This document shows, one piece after another, positions 49,196-57,528 of a stretch of 64,000 bases of DNA (within the stretch, counting starts at the first letter, position 1; the number at the start of each line of letters is the position of its first letter). The stretch comes from Streptomyces sp. DH5. GTDB taxonomy: Bacteria > Actinomycetota > Actinomycetes > Streptomycetales > Streptomycetaceae. The translations under genes and the position numbers were made by a program. Where the stretch lies: assembly GCF_020873915.1 (NCBI RefSeq), contig NZ_JAHWGP010000018.1:89420-153419 (forward strand), in the 5' to 3' direction. The notes beneath the pieces were generated by a model. It saw only the letters and a list, made by a program, of their open reading frames with translations. It ran no database searches and was not told where the DNA came from.

Positions 49196-51385
49196 ATGTC
49201 CCAGTCCGAGTTGTTCGAGGCGGTCGATGCCTTGGTGGCGTCTCGTGCTTCGCTGCCGCCGGCGCAGGAGCGCAAGCGGCTGCGCCACGCGCACGGCCTG
49301 ACCCTGGATGACGTGGCTGCCGCGCTGAAAGTGCGCCGGGCGACGGTGTCCGGCTGGGAGTCGGTCAGGAAGACGGTCGAGCCACGGGGCCCGGAGCGTG
49401 AGGCGTATGCGCGGCTGCTGAGCAAGCTCGCCGAGCTCTATCCCGTGCCCGCTCCGGCGGAAGCGCAGACTGCGCCTCATGGACCGGCTCCCGAGGCGGC
49501 GGACGCGACAGCACTCGAGAACTCCGAACCCCCTGCTCCTGCCGCCGTCCCTGTTGCCGCTGCTCCGGCGGCCGTGCCGCGTCCTGAGCGCACCACCGGG
49601 CCGTCGCCGGCATCGCGTCGTCCGGGTGCCGAAAAGGCGGTCCCGGCGAACAACACCGACCGGCGGTTCGAGAACGGTCCGCTGGCGGTCGTCGACGTCG
49701 AGGAGGGGCGGGTGCTGGCGTACTGCACCGGCGGCCTGGTCCTGGAGGTGCCCGCCAGGAGCCTTGCGGCATTGGTGGAGTGGACGTTGCGGGAGGCGAG
49801 GCTCGGGCAGCCGAGGTTGTCCGGGCCGGGCAAGGACGCCGATCCGCTGCTGGTTCTCACCGAGTCCGCGCTGGAGCGCTACGGTCTGCCCGTCGCCCTC
49901 ACCGACGAGGAGCGGCTCGCCGGGCGGGTCCCGGAGGGCCACAAGGCCGTCAAGCAGTTGGCGCGTGCCGGCTGGAAGCTCACGAAGCGCGGACTGGGGC
50001 CGTGGGCGCGGATCTACCGCCCCGCGCAGGGTTCGGAGCGGGCCTGCGTGCAACTGTGCATCCCGTCCTGGAACGCGCTCGACGCCCGTCACTGGGGCCG
50101 CGCCGCGCAGCTTCCGCCTGCGGAGCTCACCCGCGTGCTCGGGGTGTACGCGTCCCGGGTGATGACACCGCGCGGCTCGACCGCAGTGACCGGCCTGGAG
50201 CTGATGACCGCCCTGCACCCGCCGACCCGGGCCTCCGAACCCGACGCGTCGGGAAAGCGGCACTCCGCGCACAACCCCGGCTCCCTGGGCAAGGACCCGG
50301 TGGACTGCGCACCGTGCGAGGCCCCGGACGGGCACCCGCTCCTGGCGGACCTGCCGCGCTTCCACGTCCGGGGACCCGGCGAGAAGCTGTTCGAGGAGGC
50401 GTACGACTGGGCGCGGCCGATGACGGATGCCGAGTGCACCCTGCGGCATCTGGTCGGCATCGACGTGAACATGGCCTTCGCCGCCGGAGCCAACGGCCTG
50501 CTCGTCGGCCTCGGAGCGCCCACCCACGTCACGAACCCCGCATTCGACCCGAAACTGCCGGGAAGCTGGCTGGTGGACCTGTCCCACGTCGACCTGTCGA
50601 GGGTGAAGGTCGGCAAGGAATGGGTGCAGCTGGACGGCGGCCTGCTGCCCAGCCCGTTCACGCCGAAGGGCGAGCCTCCCGAAGGGCCGGCCTGGTACGC
50701 GACGCCGACGGTCGCCTACGCGGTGGAACTCGGCTACGACGTACGCCCGCTCGAGGCGCATGTCCGCTACGACAACGGCCGTTACCTGGACGGCTGGTAC
50801 AACCGGCTGCGGGACGCCTACCTCGCCACGATGGCCGACCTGGGTGTTCACACCGACCTCGCCCCTTCCGACTTCCTCGCCGCGATGGCCGGCTACCGGG
50901 AACGCGACCCACAGCTGGCGATCGTCGCCTCGGCGATCAAGGCGACCGTCAAGGGCGGCCTGGGTAAACTGCGCGAGCGGCCCCGCGGCGAGGGCTGGCG
51001 GCCCGGACAGCCGTGGCGCGCGCTGTCCCGCCCGACGTGGCGGCCTGACATCCGCGCGGCGGTCATCTCCCGCACCCGCGTCAATCTGCACCGCAAGATC
51101 GTCAAGCACGCGGCGTCCACCGGACAGTACCCGGTCGCGATCCTCTCCGACTGCGTCGTCTACGCGGCCGGCGGGCCCTCGCCGCTGGACTTCCTGCCCT
51201 ACCGGGCCGGTAAGCCGCTGCCCGGCGGTTTCAGGCTCGGCATCAACCCCGGCCTGGTCAAACACGAAGGCACCCAGACCGTCCTGTGGGGCGAAGAGGT
51301 TCGCGAACGGTTCGACGCCCCCGACCTCAACCTCGCCCGCTACATCAAGGACGGCACCGTCACGGACATCGACAACGGAGAGTAG
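49196..51385 (+). CDS. tap: Telomere-associated protein Tap
   Basis: 729 residues from ATG 49196 with AGGAGG at 49185-49190. An N-terminal XRE-type HTH (residues about 25-65) reads ERKRLRHAHGLTLDDVAAAL then VRRATVSGWESVRKTVEPRG. A Pro/Ala-rich linker follows. The long C-terminal part has the Tap pattern, with HLVGIDVNMAFAAGANGLLV, GSWLVDLSHVDLSRVKVGKE, TPTVAYAVELGYDVRPLEAH and VAILSDCVVYAAGGPSPLDF. The last block resembles a DNA-polymerase-like palm. Tap binds the 3' overhang of the telomere and recruits Tpg for end patching of linear Streptomyces replicons. Length and position upstream of tpg match. Confidence 0.93.
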   Translation: MSQSELFEAVDALVASRASLPPAQERKRLRHAHGLTLDDVAAALKVRRATVSGWESVRKTVEPRGPEREAYARLLSKLAELYPVPAPAEAQTAPHGPAPEAADATALENSEPPAPAAVPVAAAPAAVPRPERTTGPSPASRRPGAEKAVPANNTDRRFENGPLAVVDVEEGRVLAYCTGGLVLEVPARSLAALVEWTLREARLGQPRLSGPGKDADPLLVLTESALERYGLPVALTDEERLAGRVPEGHKAVKQLARAGWKLTKRGLGPWARIYRPAQGSERACVQLCIPSWNALDARHWGRAAQLPPAELTRVLGVYASRVMTPRGSTAVTGLELMTALHPPTRASEPDASGKRHSAHNPGSLGKDPVDCAPCEAPDGHPLLADLPRFHVRGPGEKLFEEAYDWARPMTDAECTLRHLVGIDVNMAFAAGANGLLVGLGAPTHVTNPAFDPKLPGSWLVDLSHVDLSRVKVGKEWVQLDGGLLPSPFTPKGEPPEGPAWYATPTVAYAVELGYDVRPLEAHVRYDNGRYLDGWYNRLRDAYLATMADLGVHTDLAPSDFLAAMAGYRERDPQLAIVASAIKATVKGGLGKLRERPRGEGWRPGQPWRALSRPTWRPDIRAAVISRTRVNLHRKIVKHAASTGQYPVAILSDCVVYAAGGPSPLDFLPYRAGKPLPGGFRLGINPGLVKHEGTQTVLWGEEVRERFDAPDLNLARYIKDGTVTDIDNGE

Positions 51386-51397
51386 GAGAAGGCGACG

Positions 51398-51955
51398 ATG
51401 AGTCTGTTCGGTGACGGCCTGGACGCCGCGGTGCAGAAGACCTTCACCCGCCCGGCCCCGAAAAGCGCACCCGCCCAGATGCGCTACCTGGTCAAACAGC
51501 TCAAAGGCACCCGCGCCGTCGCGCAGATGCTGCGGATCTCCCAGCGAACCGTCGAGCGATACGTCAAGAACCAGATCAAGAAGCCCCGCCCCGACCTCGC
51601 CGCCCGGCTGGACCGTGAAGTGAGGAAACGCTGGCAGCCGCAGGTCCGGGCCAAAGCCCGCCGACAGGCGGCGACCACCGGCGGCATCGTCATCGACACC
51701 CGTGCCCGCCTCGGTTACACCGCCCCCGTCGGGTCGACGGACGAGTCCCGCGTCCGGCACCTGACCATCGCCCTGCCCCCGCAGCACGCGGCCCGTCTCT
51801 TCGACGCCCAGCAGGCCGGCGCCGACGACCGGCACCTCCAGCAGATCACCGCCGAAGCCCTCAAGGAGGTGTACTTCCAAGACGGCGGCCGCCGCGCCGG
51901 GAGCCTGGAGGAGGTCCGCTTCACCGACATCGAGCACCTGGAGTTCGAGCTGTAG
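51398..51955 (+). CDS. tpg: Telomere terminal protein Tpg
   Basis: 185 residues from ATG 51398, 12 bp after the tap stop, with AGGAGAAGG upstream. Features are VQKTFTRPAPKSAPAQMRYL, an HTH-like LKGTRAVAQMLRISQRTVER, YVKNQIKKPRPDLAARLDRE and VYFQDGGRRAGSLEEVRFTD at the end. Tpg is the protein primer that becomes covalently attached to the 5' ends and starts DNA synthesis during end patching. Size equals known chromosomal Tpg proteins, and the operon with tap is the standard arrangement. Confidence 0.95.
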   Translation: MSLFGDGLDAAVQKTFTRPAPKSAPAQMRYLVKQLKGTRAVAQMLRISQRTVERYVKNQIKKPRPDLAARLDREVRKRWQPQVRAKARRQAATTGGIVIDTRARLGYTAPVGSTDESRVRHLTIALPPQHAARLFDAQQAGADDRHLQQITAEALKEVYFQDGGRRAGSLEEVRFTDIEHLEFEL

Positions 51956-52099
51956 GCGCCGCCGCGCACGGCCGGCCTCCCGTGTCGCCGGGCAGCCGGC
52001 CCCGCCCGCCGCCGTCACGGCGGTCAGCGACGCGATGACCCGGGTCCCCACGGTGTCACTGCTGCTGGGGACGAGGCAAACGGCCTCCACCGCGTCCCA

Positions 52100-52330
52100 C
52101 CGCGTCCCCACCACCGCGATCGTCGAGCACGCCCTGGCGGCCATCGCCGCCGATGCCGCAGACCTGATCACCTCTCCCGACGCCACCCGACTGACCGCCT
52201 GCGCCTCCCCGCCCTGCAACCGCTTCCTGCTCGAGCACGGCCGCCGCCCATGGTGCTCCACCCGCCGCGGCGGCCGCCCGCGCCCTCACCCGCCGTACGG
52301 CGACGAGGTTCGTCGCGGCACAGCCGGCCC
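52100..52330 (+). pseudogene. CGNR zinc-finger protein, decayed fragment
   Basis: One frame reads AIVEHALAAIAADAADLITS then PDATRLTACASPPCNRFLLE and HGRRPWCST, the front half of a CGNR zinc finger with two of its cysteines. The expected CGNR residues are missing, and the likely continuation (RALTRRTATR) lies in another frame. No start or N-terminal domain is seen. Best read as a truncated, frameshifted remnant. Confidence 0.5.
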
Positions 52331-52446
52331 GCAGGCTGGGCCTGCACCCTGTTCGCCCTCACCGAGGAAGGGCGAAGGGGTCACGGACGCTGCCCGTGCC
52401 GCGTGGTGCTCGTGGGCCGGTGGTGCTCGGGGTGACCGTGCGGAGG

Positions 52447-52715
52447 TACGCCACACCCCGGACGATCTGGTCCGGCGCGATCCCGTTCGGCCCGGTCACG
52501 GTGCCGACCAACGTGGTCGGTGCCACCGGGGGCCACGGCATCCGGTTCCACCAGTACCGCCTTGAGGGCATGGGGCGGGTGCGCGAGTTCTGCGAGACGG
52601 AGGACCGCGAGTCCCTGCCCGTCCGCCTGCCTCATAAGCGGTTGGGACATGGAGATCGTCACTCTCACTCGTCAAGTGGGCGATCTCGGGCTCGCGGAGC
52701 CGGTGGCCCCGGCTG
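52447..52715 (+). pseudogene. ku: Ku (NHEJ end-binding protein) N-terminal remnant
   Basis: The sequence RTIWSGAIPFGPVTVPTNVV and GIRFHQYRLEGMGRVREFCE is the unmistakable start of bacterial Ku. After about 55 residues the frame shifts. The continuation in another frame (GWDMEIVTLTRQVGDLGLAE) resembles the next Ku segment (GYE...IVPLTDEDLADL). The rest of Ku is absent. Streptomyces arms often carry extra ku genes, and this one is dead. Confidence 0.7.
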
Positions 52716-53101
52716 CCGCCTCCGGCAGGGATCAGCCGTCGGTCTTCACCACCCGCCGCTCCTCCGGCTGCCACGCAGGCCGACGCCGCATCGAGCAGGG
52801 TTCTGACGGCGCCGGGTTCGTGCGGGTTCAGGGAGGCGCCGCGGACGTGTCCCACGTCTCCCGAGCCCAGGGGAGATCCGCCCGGGACGTACCGGCCGGG
52901 GCCCTCGGTGAAGACGATGCGCAGTGGGCCGCCGACACCGGCCGAACCGGCCGGCTGCGGGTACAGCGTGAGAGTCTCGCAGCACGACCTGCCGCTGTGC
53001 GCCACACGGTGGCTGTGACGCAGCGTCCGCAGATACCCGCGTCCACCGGCAAGCCCGGTCGACGCCCGAGACGACTGCAGGGGTTTGTCGCTGCGGCCGT
53101 C
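52716..53101. other. Intergenic, no gene seen
   Basis: About 385 bp after the ku remnant. No frame has a plausible start, ribosome site or family pattern. Probably eroded sequence. Confidence 0.4.
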
Positions 53102-53350
53102 TCAGGCGCCGAGCCGGGTGACAGCGGTGTCCAGGCGAGCGGCGGTCTCCTCGATGTCCCGCGGGGAGGGGGCGTCGGTGCCCAGCTCGGTGACGAGGTC
53201 GTGCCGGGAGACGATCTCCATGGCCCCTCGGTACTGTTCGTCGTTGAGCTCCGAGGCCGGGACGACTGAGATACCGCCCGCCAGGACGATCAGTGTCGGG
53301 TCATCGGCGTCGGACCCGAGCAGCGCCTCGACGTGCGCAGGACGGATCAT
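53102..53350 (-). CDS. Hypothetical 82-residue protein
   Basis: 82 residues from ATG 53350, overlapping the upstream stop by 4 bp, so it is translationally coupled. Sequence landmarks are MIRPAHVEALLGSDADDPTL and IVLAGGISVVPASELNDEQY, then SRHDLVTELGTDAPSPRDIE. No family recognised. It is acidic with alternating helix/strand prediction and has no membrane segment. It probably works with the helical protein encoded just before it. Confidence 0.65.
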   Translation of the reverse strand: MIRPAHVEALLGSDADDPTLIVLAGGISVVPASELNDEQYRGAMEIVSRHDLVTELGTDAPSPRDIEETAARLDTAVTRLGA

Positions 53351-53919
53351 GTGGTCGCCTCCTTCCCGGTGGCGGTCGCCGATGCCGCTTCCAGTGGGGC
53401 GGTAGGGGACAGCAACGCTCTCGCGGCCCGGTCATGCAGGGAATCCAGCGTCTCGATCTGGCGCCCGGCCCTGCGCAGCAGGTTCTCCAGCCTCGCCGCG
53501 TCCAGACGGGCGTCCTGCGGCGCCGCGGCGAGCAGAGCACGCCAGAGCAGCGCCTTGCCCTGCGTGGCCAACCGCAGCGCTTCCAGCTCGACCAACAAGG
53601 ACAGGCCGGAGCGGCGCAGCAGGCGGCCGTTGGGCTTCACCCGCCCGGCCTTCTCGCCCAGCCATGCCCCGTAGAGCTTGTAGCGCTTGACGGACACGCC
53701 GAGGTCGGCCAGGAGCCGCAGCAGGGCCTGCCGGTCCTGCGAGATCTCCGCCGCCAGCGTCCTCAGTTCATCGCCGTGGGGCGAATCTCCGTGCTCGTGA
53801 ACCATGCGCCGGGCAAGCTCTGCACCGGCTGTCCCACCGGCCAGGTGATCATTGAGGAGGACGTCCAGCCTTCTCTGCCGCATCCGGCTGTCGCCGGCCC
53901 CTGGTGCTGTTCCGGTCAT
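53347..53919 (-). CDS. Hypothetical helical-bundle (ferritin-like) protein
   Basis: 190 residues from ATG 53919 (ATG 53922 and 53955 are alternatives). It looks all-helical: LDVLLNDHLAGGTAGAELAR, LRTLAAEISQDRQALLRLLA, LSLLVELEALRLATQGKALL and ENLLRRAGRQIETLDSLHDR. Four long helices suggest a ferritin-like or DUF892-like bundle, although clear metal-ligand E-x-x-H motifs are weak. Coupled to the 82-residue protein. Function unknown. Confidence 0.65.
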   Translation of the reverse strand: MTGTAPGAGDSRMRQRRLDVLLNDHLAGGTAGAELARRMVHEHGDSPHGDELRTLAAEISQDRQALLRLLADLGVSVKRYKLYGAWLGEKAGRVKPNGRLLRRSGLSLLVELEALRLATQGKALLWRALLAAAPQDARLDAARLENLLRRAGRQIETLDSLHDRAARALLSPTAPLEAASATATGKEATT

Positions 53920-54527
53920 CATGTTCCCCGGGGTCTCGAAGCTGCTCACGGTCACCGGGTGCCCCGGCTGCGCCGGTCAACCTCACGCGGACAGCGAGTC
54001 GTCCGGCCGGGAAGCATGCTGGGTGATCACCGGCGCAGGGTGGTGTCGTCCCTACGTCGCGTCGTGCTCTCGTCGCCCTCTCCGGTGTCGGGTTCGGCGC
54101 GCTTGCCGGCGCCCGTCTCCAGCTGGCCGGTCCCGTCGCCCGCGACCGGCCCACGAAGACGTCCGGAGCTGGGTACTCCCGCAGCTCGGCCGGTGGAGCC
54201 GGGGCCGCTCGGCGGCTCGGTGGCATGCCTGCTCGCCTCACTGAGTGAAGACGGCAACGTCATCCGCGGCTGGGCCGGCGAAGGCACGGCCGCCGACGCG
54301 CTCCTCGAGGGCGGCGCACCCGCCGATGCGGGCCGGTGAGGGGGAGCTCTTCGTCGAGACGCGTGTGGACCTGGAGCACTGACCGGCCGGCGAGTGAGAA
54401 CGACCCCACAGGCCGATCGGGACCCGGTGGCCGGTGACACTGCCCGGTGCGACGGTGACTCCTCCCTTGTAGGGGGTAGACGACGATCACGTCCAGACGC
54501 CGGTCATCGAATCGAAGGGGGCAAGCA
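53920..54527. other. Intergenic with eroded coding sequence
   Basis: About 600 bp. Near 54210-54340 a plus-strand frame reads GSVACLLASLSEDGNVIRGW and a neighbouring frame ends GELFVETRVDLEH before a stop. These look like pieces of a lost gene, with no identifiable family. The right end holds the promoter of the small HTH gene. Confidence 0.35.
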
Positions 54528-54746
54528 GTGGACAAGGGCAAGCAGATCACAGGTACGGCCCGCGAGAAACTGGCGCGGGAGATGAAGGAGCAGTACGAGA
54601 AGGGCCTGTCCATACGCGCCATAGCCGAGGCGTACGGGCGGTCGTACGGGTTCGTCCACCGGGTCCTCACCGAGACGGACGCCCCGCTGCGTGGCCGGGG
54701 CGGGAAGCATCCGCACCGCCGGCTCGAAGGCCGGCCGTCCACGTAG
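54528..54746 (+). CDS. Small HTH protein conserved in streptomycetes
   Basis: 72 residues from GTG 54528, with GAAGGGGG upstream. The HTH is LAREMKEQYEKGLSIRAIAE then AYGRSYGFVHRVLTETDAPL, followed by RGRGGKHPHRR. It matches the pattern of a small helix-turn-helix protein found widely in Streptomyces, often called a transcriptional regulator. There is no effector domain, so it may act as a DNA-binding or nucleoid-type factor. The adjacent gene is a truncated SDR on the other strand. Confidence 0.8.
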   Translation: MDKGKQITGTAREKLAREMKEQYEKGLSIRAIAEAYGRSYGFVHRVLTETDAPLRGRGGKHPHRRLEGRPST

Positions 54747-54871
54747 GTGACGACAGCACTTCGTTCCACTGTCCCCGTGCGCTGGGCGGAGGCGGCACCC
54801 GTACCGCTGGAAGCGCCGGAGACGACAGCGACACGGCTCGCGAGCGGGGAGCGGGAGCGAAGAGCCGACAT
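54715..54871 (-). pseudogene. SDR N-terminal remnant
   Basis: From ATG 54871, with GAAGGA upstream, a frame reads MSALRSRSPLASRVAVVSGA then SSGTGAASAQRTGT. That is the start of a short-chain dehydrogenase with a degenerate TGxxxGxG loop. After about 40 residues the similarity stops and the sequence runs into the HTH gene on the other strand. Truncated. Confidence 0.5.
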
Positions 54872-55035
54872 GACAGGTTCCTTCGCACGGGTGGTGGAGG
54901 TGGCATACGTGGCAGCCGCGTAGCCGGTCATGTCGCGGCCGGGGCGCCCGGCCGGGCCGCAGGGGGGATCGGACCCGGCCGGGCAGTCGAGGCCTGCGCG
55001 TATGAGCCGACGCCACACCCCGCCGGCCAGTGGAC

Positions 55036-55875
55036 TCAGGCGGCGTCATCGTGTGCGGTGGCGGCGGACTTCTCACGCCACGGGGCGAGGTCGTCCTGCA
55101 CCTGCTGGTACTTGACGTCGAGTCGCTCGAGGGTGTCACGCCCGAGGTAGAGGTGCGTGGGCAGCTTCTCGGTGGAGGCGACCTCGACGATGAGGGCGGC
55201 ACCCTTGACGGGGTCGCCGAGCTGCGCGTGATTGGCCTGGTCGATCCAGTCCAGCGTCACGTGCGCGGGTGTGCCGTCATAGTCGGCGATGCGGTTGGCG
55301 GCCACCGACAGCGAGCTGGCGTCGAGGAAGTCGGTGCGGAAGACGCCCGGCTCGACGACCACCGACTGGATCCCGAACGGAGCCATCTCGGCGGACAGGG
55401 CTTCGCTGATGCCGGCGACGGCGAACTTCGACGCGCTGTACAGGCTGACACCCGGCTCGCCCTCGAAGCCCGAGCGGGAGCCGATGTGTACGAGCTTGCC
55501 GGAGCCCTGCTGGCGCATGACGGGCAGCACGGCGCGGGTGACGTTGATCAGGCCGAAGACGTTGAGGTCGAACAGCGAGCGGGCCTCCGCGTCGGTGATC
55601 TCCTCCAGGGCGCCCAGCAGGCCGCGGCCCGCGTTGTTGACCAGGACGTCGATGCCGCCGAACCGGTCCACGGCCGCCGCGACGGCCCGCGGAATGCTGC
55701 CGCTGTCGGTCACGTCCAACGCGACCGTGAACACCTTGCCGGAATTCTTCAGGTCCACCGGAACCCGCTCCGGGTTCCGCGCGCCGACCACGACGTTGTT
55801 GCCTTCCGCCAGGGCAGCGCGGGCGATCTCCGCCCCGATGCCCCGGGAAGCTCCGGTAACGAACCAAGTAGCCAT
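55036..55875 (-). CDS. Short-chain dehydrogenase/reductase
   Basis: 279 residues from ATG 55875. It has the classical SDR motifs: MATWFVTGASRGIGAEIARA (TGxxxGIG cofactor loop), DVLVNNAGRGLLGALEEITD (NNAG), KLVHIGSRSGFEGEPGVSLY with catalytic Ser, and SLYSASKFAVAGISEALSAE (YxxxK). ARNPERVP after the second strand favours NADP(H). Substrate unknown. The promoter region has a perfect CCTGGGAGAA palindrome also seen before the MmyB-type regulator at 56409, so that regulator probably controls this gene. Confidence 0.92.
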   Translation of the reverse strand: MATWFVTGASRGIGAEIARAALAEGNNVVVGARNPERVPVDLKNSGKVFTVALDVTDSGSIPRAVAAAVDRFGGIDVLVNNAGRGLLGALEEITDAEARSLFDLNVFGLINVTRAVLPVMRQQGSGKLVHIGSRSGFEGEPGVSLYSASKFAVAGISEALSAEMAPFGIQSVVVEPGVFRTDFLDASSLSVAANRIADYDGTPAHVTLDWIDQANHAQLGDPVKGAALIVEVASTEKLPTHLYLGRDTLERLDVKYQQVQDDLAPWREKSAATAHDDAA

Positions 55876-55980
55876 GAACAGGCCTCTTTCTCTGCTTCGC
55901 GTTCACATGTCCATCGGGGGGTTCCCTCCGACGCGTTCGATTCTGCGAGGCATCGCGAGAGGCAGGAAGGCCAGGAGTTT

Positions 55981-56001
55981 CCTGGGAGAAATTCTCCCAG
56001 G
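55981..56001. promoter_or_regulatory. Palindrome CCTGGGAGAA-A-TTCTCCCAGG before the SDR gene
   Basis: Perfect 10-bp inverted repeat with a 1-bp centre, 106 bp upstream of the SDR start. The arm TTCCTGGGAGAA is repeated at 56339-56350, upstream of the divergent MmyB-type regulator gene. Probably that regulator's operator. Confidence 0.65.
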
Positions 56002-56338
56002 CTACGGTGGGCCGCTTCCGCTGCCCGGCCTTCCACGGGCCGAGTCGGCAAGCGACGGCCCGCGACCGCACCATCATGCCGGGGGGGGGGAAGCGGACGC
56101 GAGGCCGGGCCGGACGGACAGCGCTGCACCGCTTCCGCAGTGGACAGCAGGACGCCCCGCACCGGCTTCACCGTCCGCGTCCACCGCATCCGGGGCCTAC
56201 CGCACACAGGCACCACGGCCGGGGACACGGCCGCAGGACTCGCGGGCGAAAGGGCGTGAGGCGGGGGCCGGAGTCCGTCTGGCTGCCGCGCCGCCACGCG
56301 CGGCGACCAAGCTACGGCTCCGCAAGGGGCGGAAAGTG

Positions 56339-56355
56339 TTCCTGGGAGAAGTACA
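56339..56355. promoter_or_regulatory. Second TTCCTGGGAGAA site
   Basis: TTCCTGGGAGAA, flanked by GTG and GTACAC, lies about 54 bp upstream of the first MmyB-type regulator start. It matches the arm of the palindrome in front of the SDR gene. TAACCT at 56395-56400 is a likely -10 box, giving a nearly leaderless mRNA. Confidence 0.55.
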
Positions 56356-56408
56356 CCCCCCCCCTTCCGGGCCGCCGCATGCCGCCGAGCCGCTCTAACC
56401 TCGGCGGC

Positions 56409-57284
56409 ATGGACACGCACAAGCACCACCTGGCCGAGAATGCGTTGGGAGGTTTTCTGCGCGCACGACGCGCCCAACTGCGTCCCGAGGACGCCGGGCT
56501 TCCCACATCCGGCCGCCGCAGGGTGCCGGGTCTGCGCCGCGAAGAAGTCGCCACCCTGGCCGGTGTGAGCACCGACTACTACATGCGCCTGGAACAGGGC
56601 CGCGAACGGCATCCCTCGCGGCAGGTGCTGGAGGCCGTGGCCAAGGCCCTGCGCCTCGACGAGGATGCCGTGGCACACCTGTACCGCGTGGCCACCCCCA
56701 CTACGCGCCGCACCCGTCGCGCGCCCCGCGTCGAACGGGTCGGCTCGCACCTGCGGCAGCTCCTGGACACCTGGAGGGACACGCCCGCCTTCGTCCTGGG
56801 CGACGTCATGGACATACTGGCCGGCAACCAGCTCGCAGCAGCCCTGTTCGCCGGCTTCCGGTCCTGCGACAACCTGCTGCGCATGACGTTCCTGGACCCG
56901 GCCGCCCACGCCTTCTACCGCGACTGGGACCGTGCCGCCGCATCATGCGTGGCCGCCCTGCGGCGGGCGGCGGGCATGGATCCCGACGCCCCGCGGCTGA
57001 TCGAGATCGTCGGCGAACTGTCGATGAAGAGCGCCGAGTTCCGTGCGCTGTGGGCCCGCCACGATGTGCGGGGCAAGACCCGCGAGGCCAAGCTCTTCCA
57101 CCACGCCGAGGTCGGCGACCTGGAGCTGCACTACGAAGCCTTCACCGTCAGCAGCGCCCCCGGCCAGCAACTCGTCGTCTACCAAGCCGAGCCCGGAAGC
57201 CCTTCCGCCGACGCGCTGGCCCTGCTCGGGTCCCTGACCGCGCTGCCGACGGCCCGGCGCGCCCCGTTCGTCGGCCCGGACTGA
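56409..57284 (+). CDS. MmyB-type XRE regulator 1
   Basis: 291 residues from ATG 56409. The N-terminal HTH reads ALGGFLRARRAQLRPEDAGL, GRRRVPGLRREEVATLAGVS and TDYYMRLEQGRERHPSRQVL. The rest (residues about 105-280) is the MmyB-like ligand-binding domain (LLDTWRDTPAFVLGDVMDIL, HDVRGKTREAKLFHHAEVGD, FTVSSAPGQQLVVYQAEPGS), which in known structures binds a fatty-acid-like ligand. It is divergent from an SDR gene, the usual arrangement for this family, with shared sites in the gap. Confidence 0.92.
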   Translation: MDTHKHHLAENALGGFLRARRAQLRPEDAGLPTSGRRRVPGLRREEVATLAGVSTDYYMRLEQGRERHPSRQVLEAVAKALRLDEDAVAHLYRVATPTTRRTRRAPRVERVGSHLRQLLDTWRDTPAFVLGDVMDILAGNQLAAALFAGFRSCDNLLRMTFLDPAAHAFYRDWDRAAASCVAALRRAAGMDPDAPRLIEIVGELSMKSAEFRALWARHDVRGKTREAKLFHHAEVGDLELHYEAFTVSSAPGQQLVVYQAEPGSPSADALALLGSLTALPTARRAPFVGPD

Positions 57285-57528
57285 GACCGCCACCGGGAGG
57301 CAAAGCGGCGCAGGACGCCCGAGTCACCGACCGGCCGCGGTGCGACGGCCCGCCGTACACGCAAGCTCCGTGCTGCCTGCCCATCGGCTTCCTGCGGGCG
57401 TGTGCCGCCCCTCGGTCCCGGCATGGTGCGGCGTCAGCGTGCCCCTTCCTGACGCACACGGTCCCGGGAAGCGACCCCGATCGGGTCATGGCCCGCCACA
57501 TCCGAAACAGGAAGGCTAGCCTGAAGAC

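Noticed and set aside
52035-52565. 176-codon plus-strand frame as an intact gene
   Set aside because: It starts in CGNR-like sequence, loses that frame halfway and runs into unrelated sequence, so it is better read as a pseudogene.
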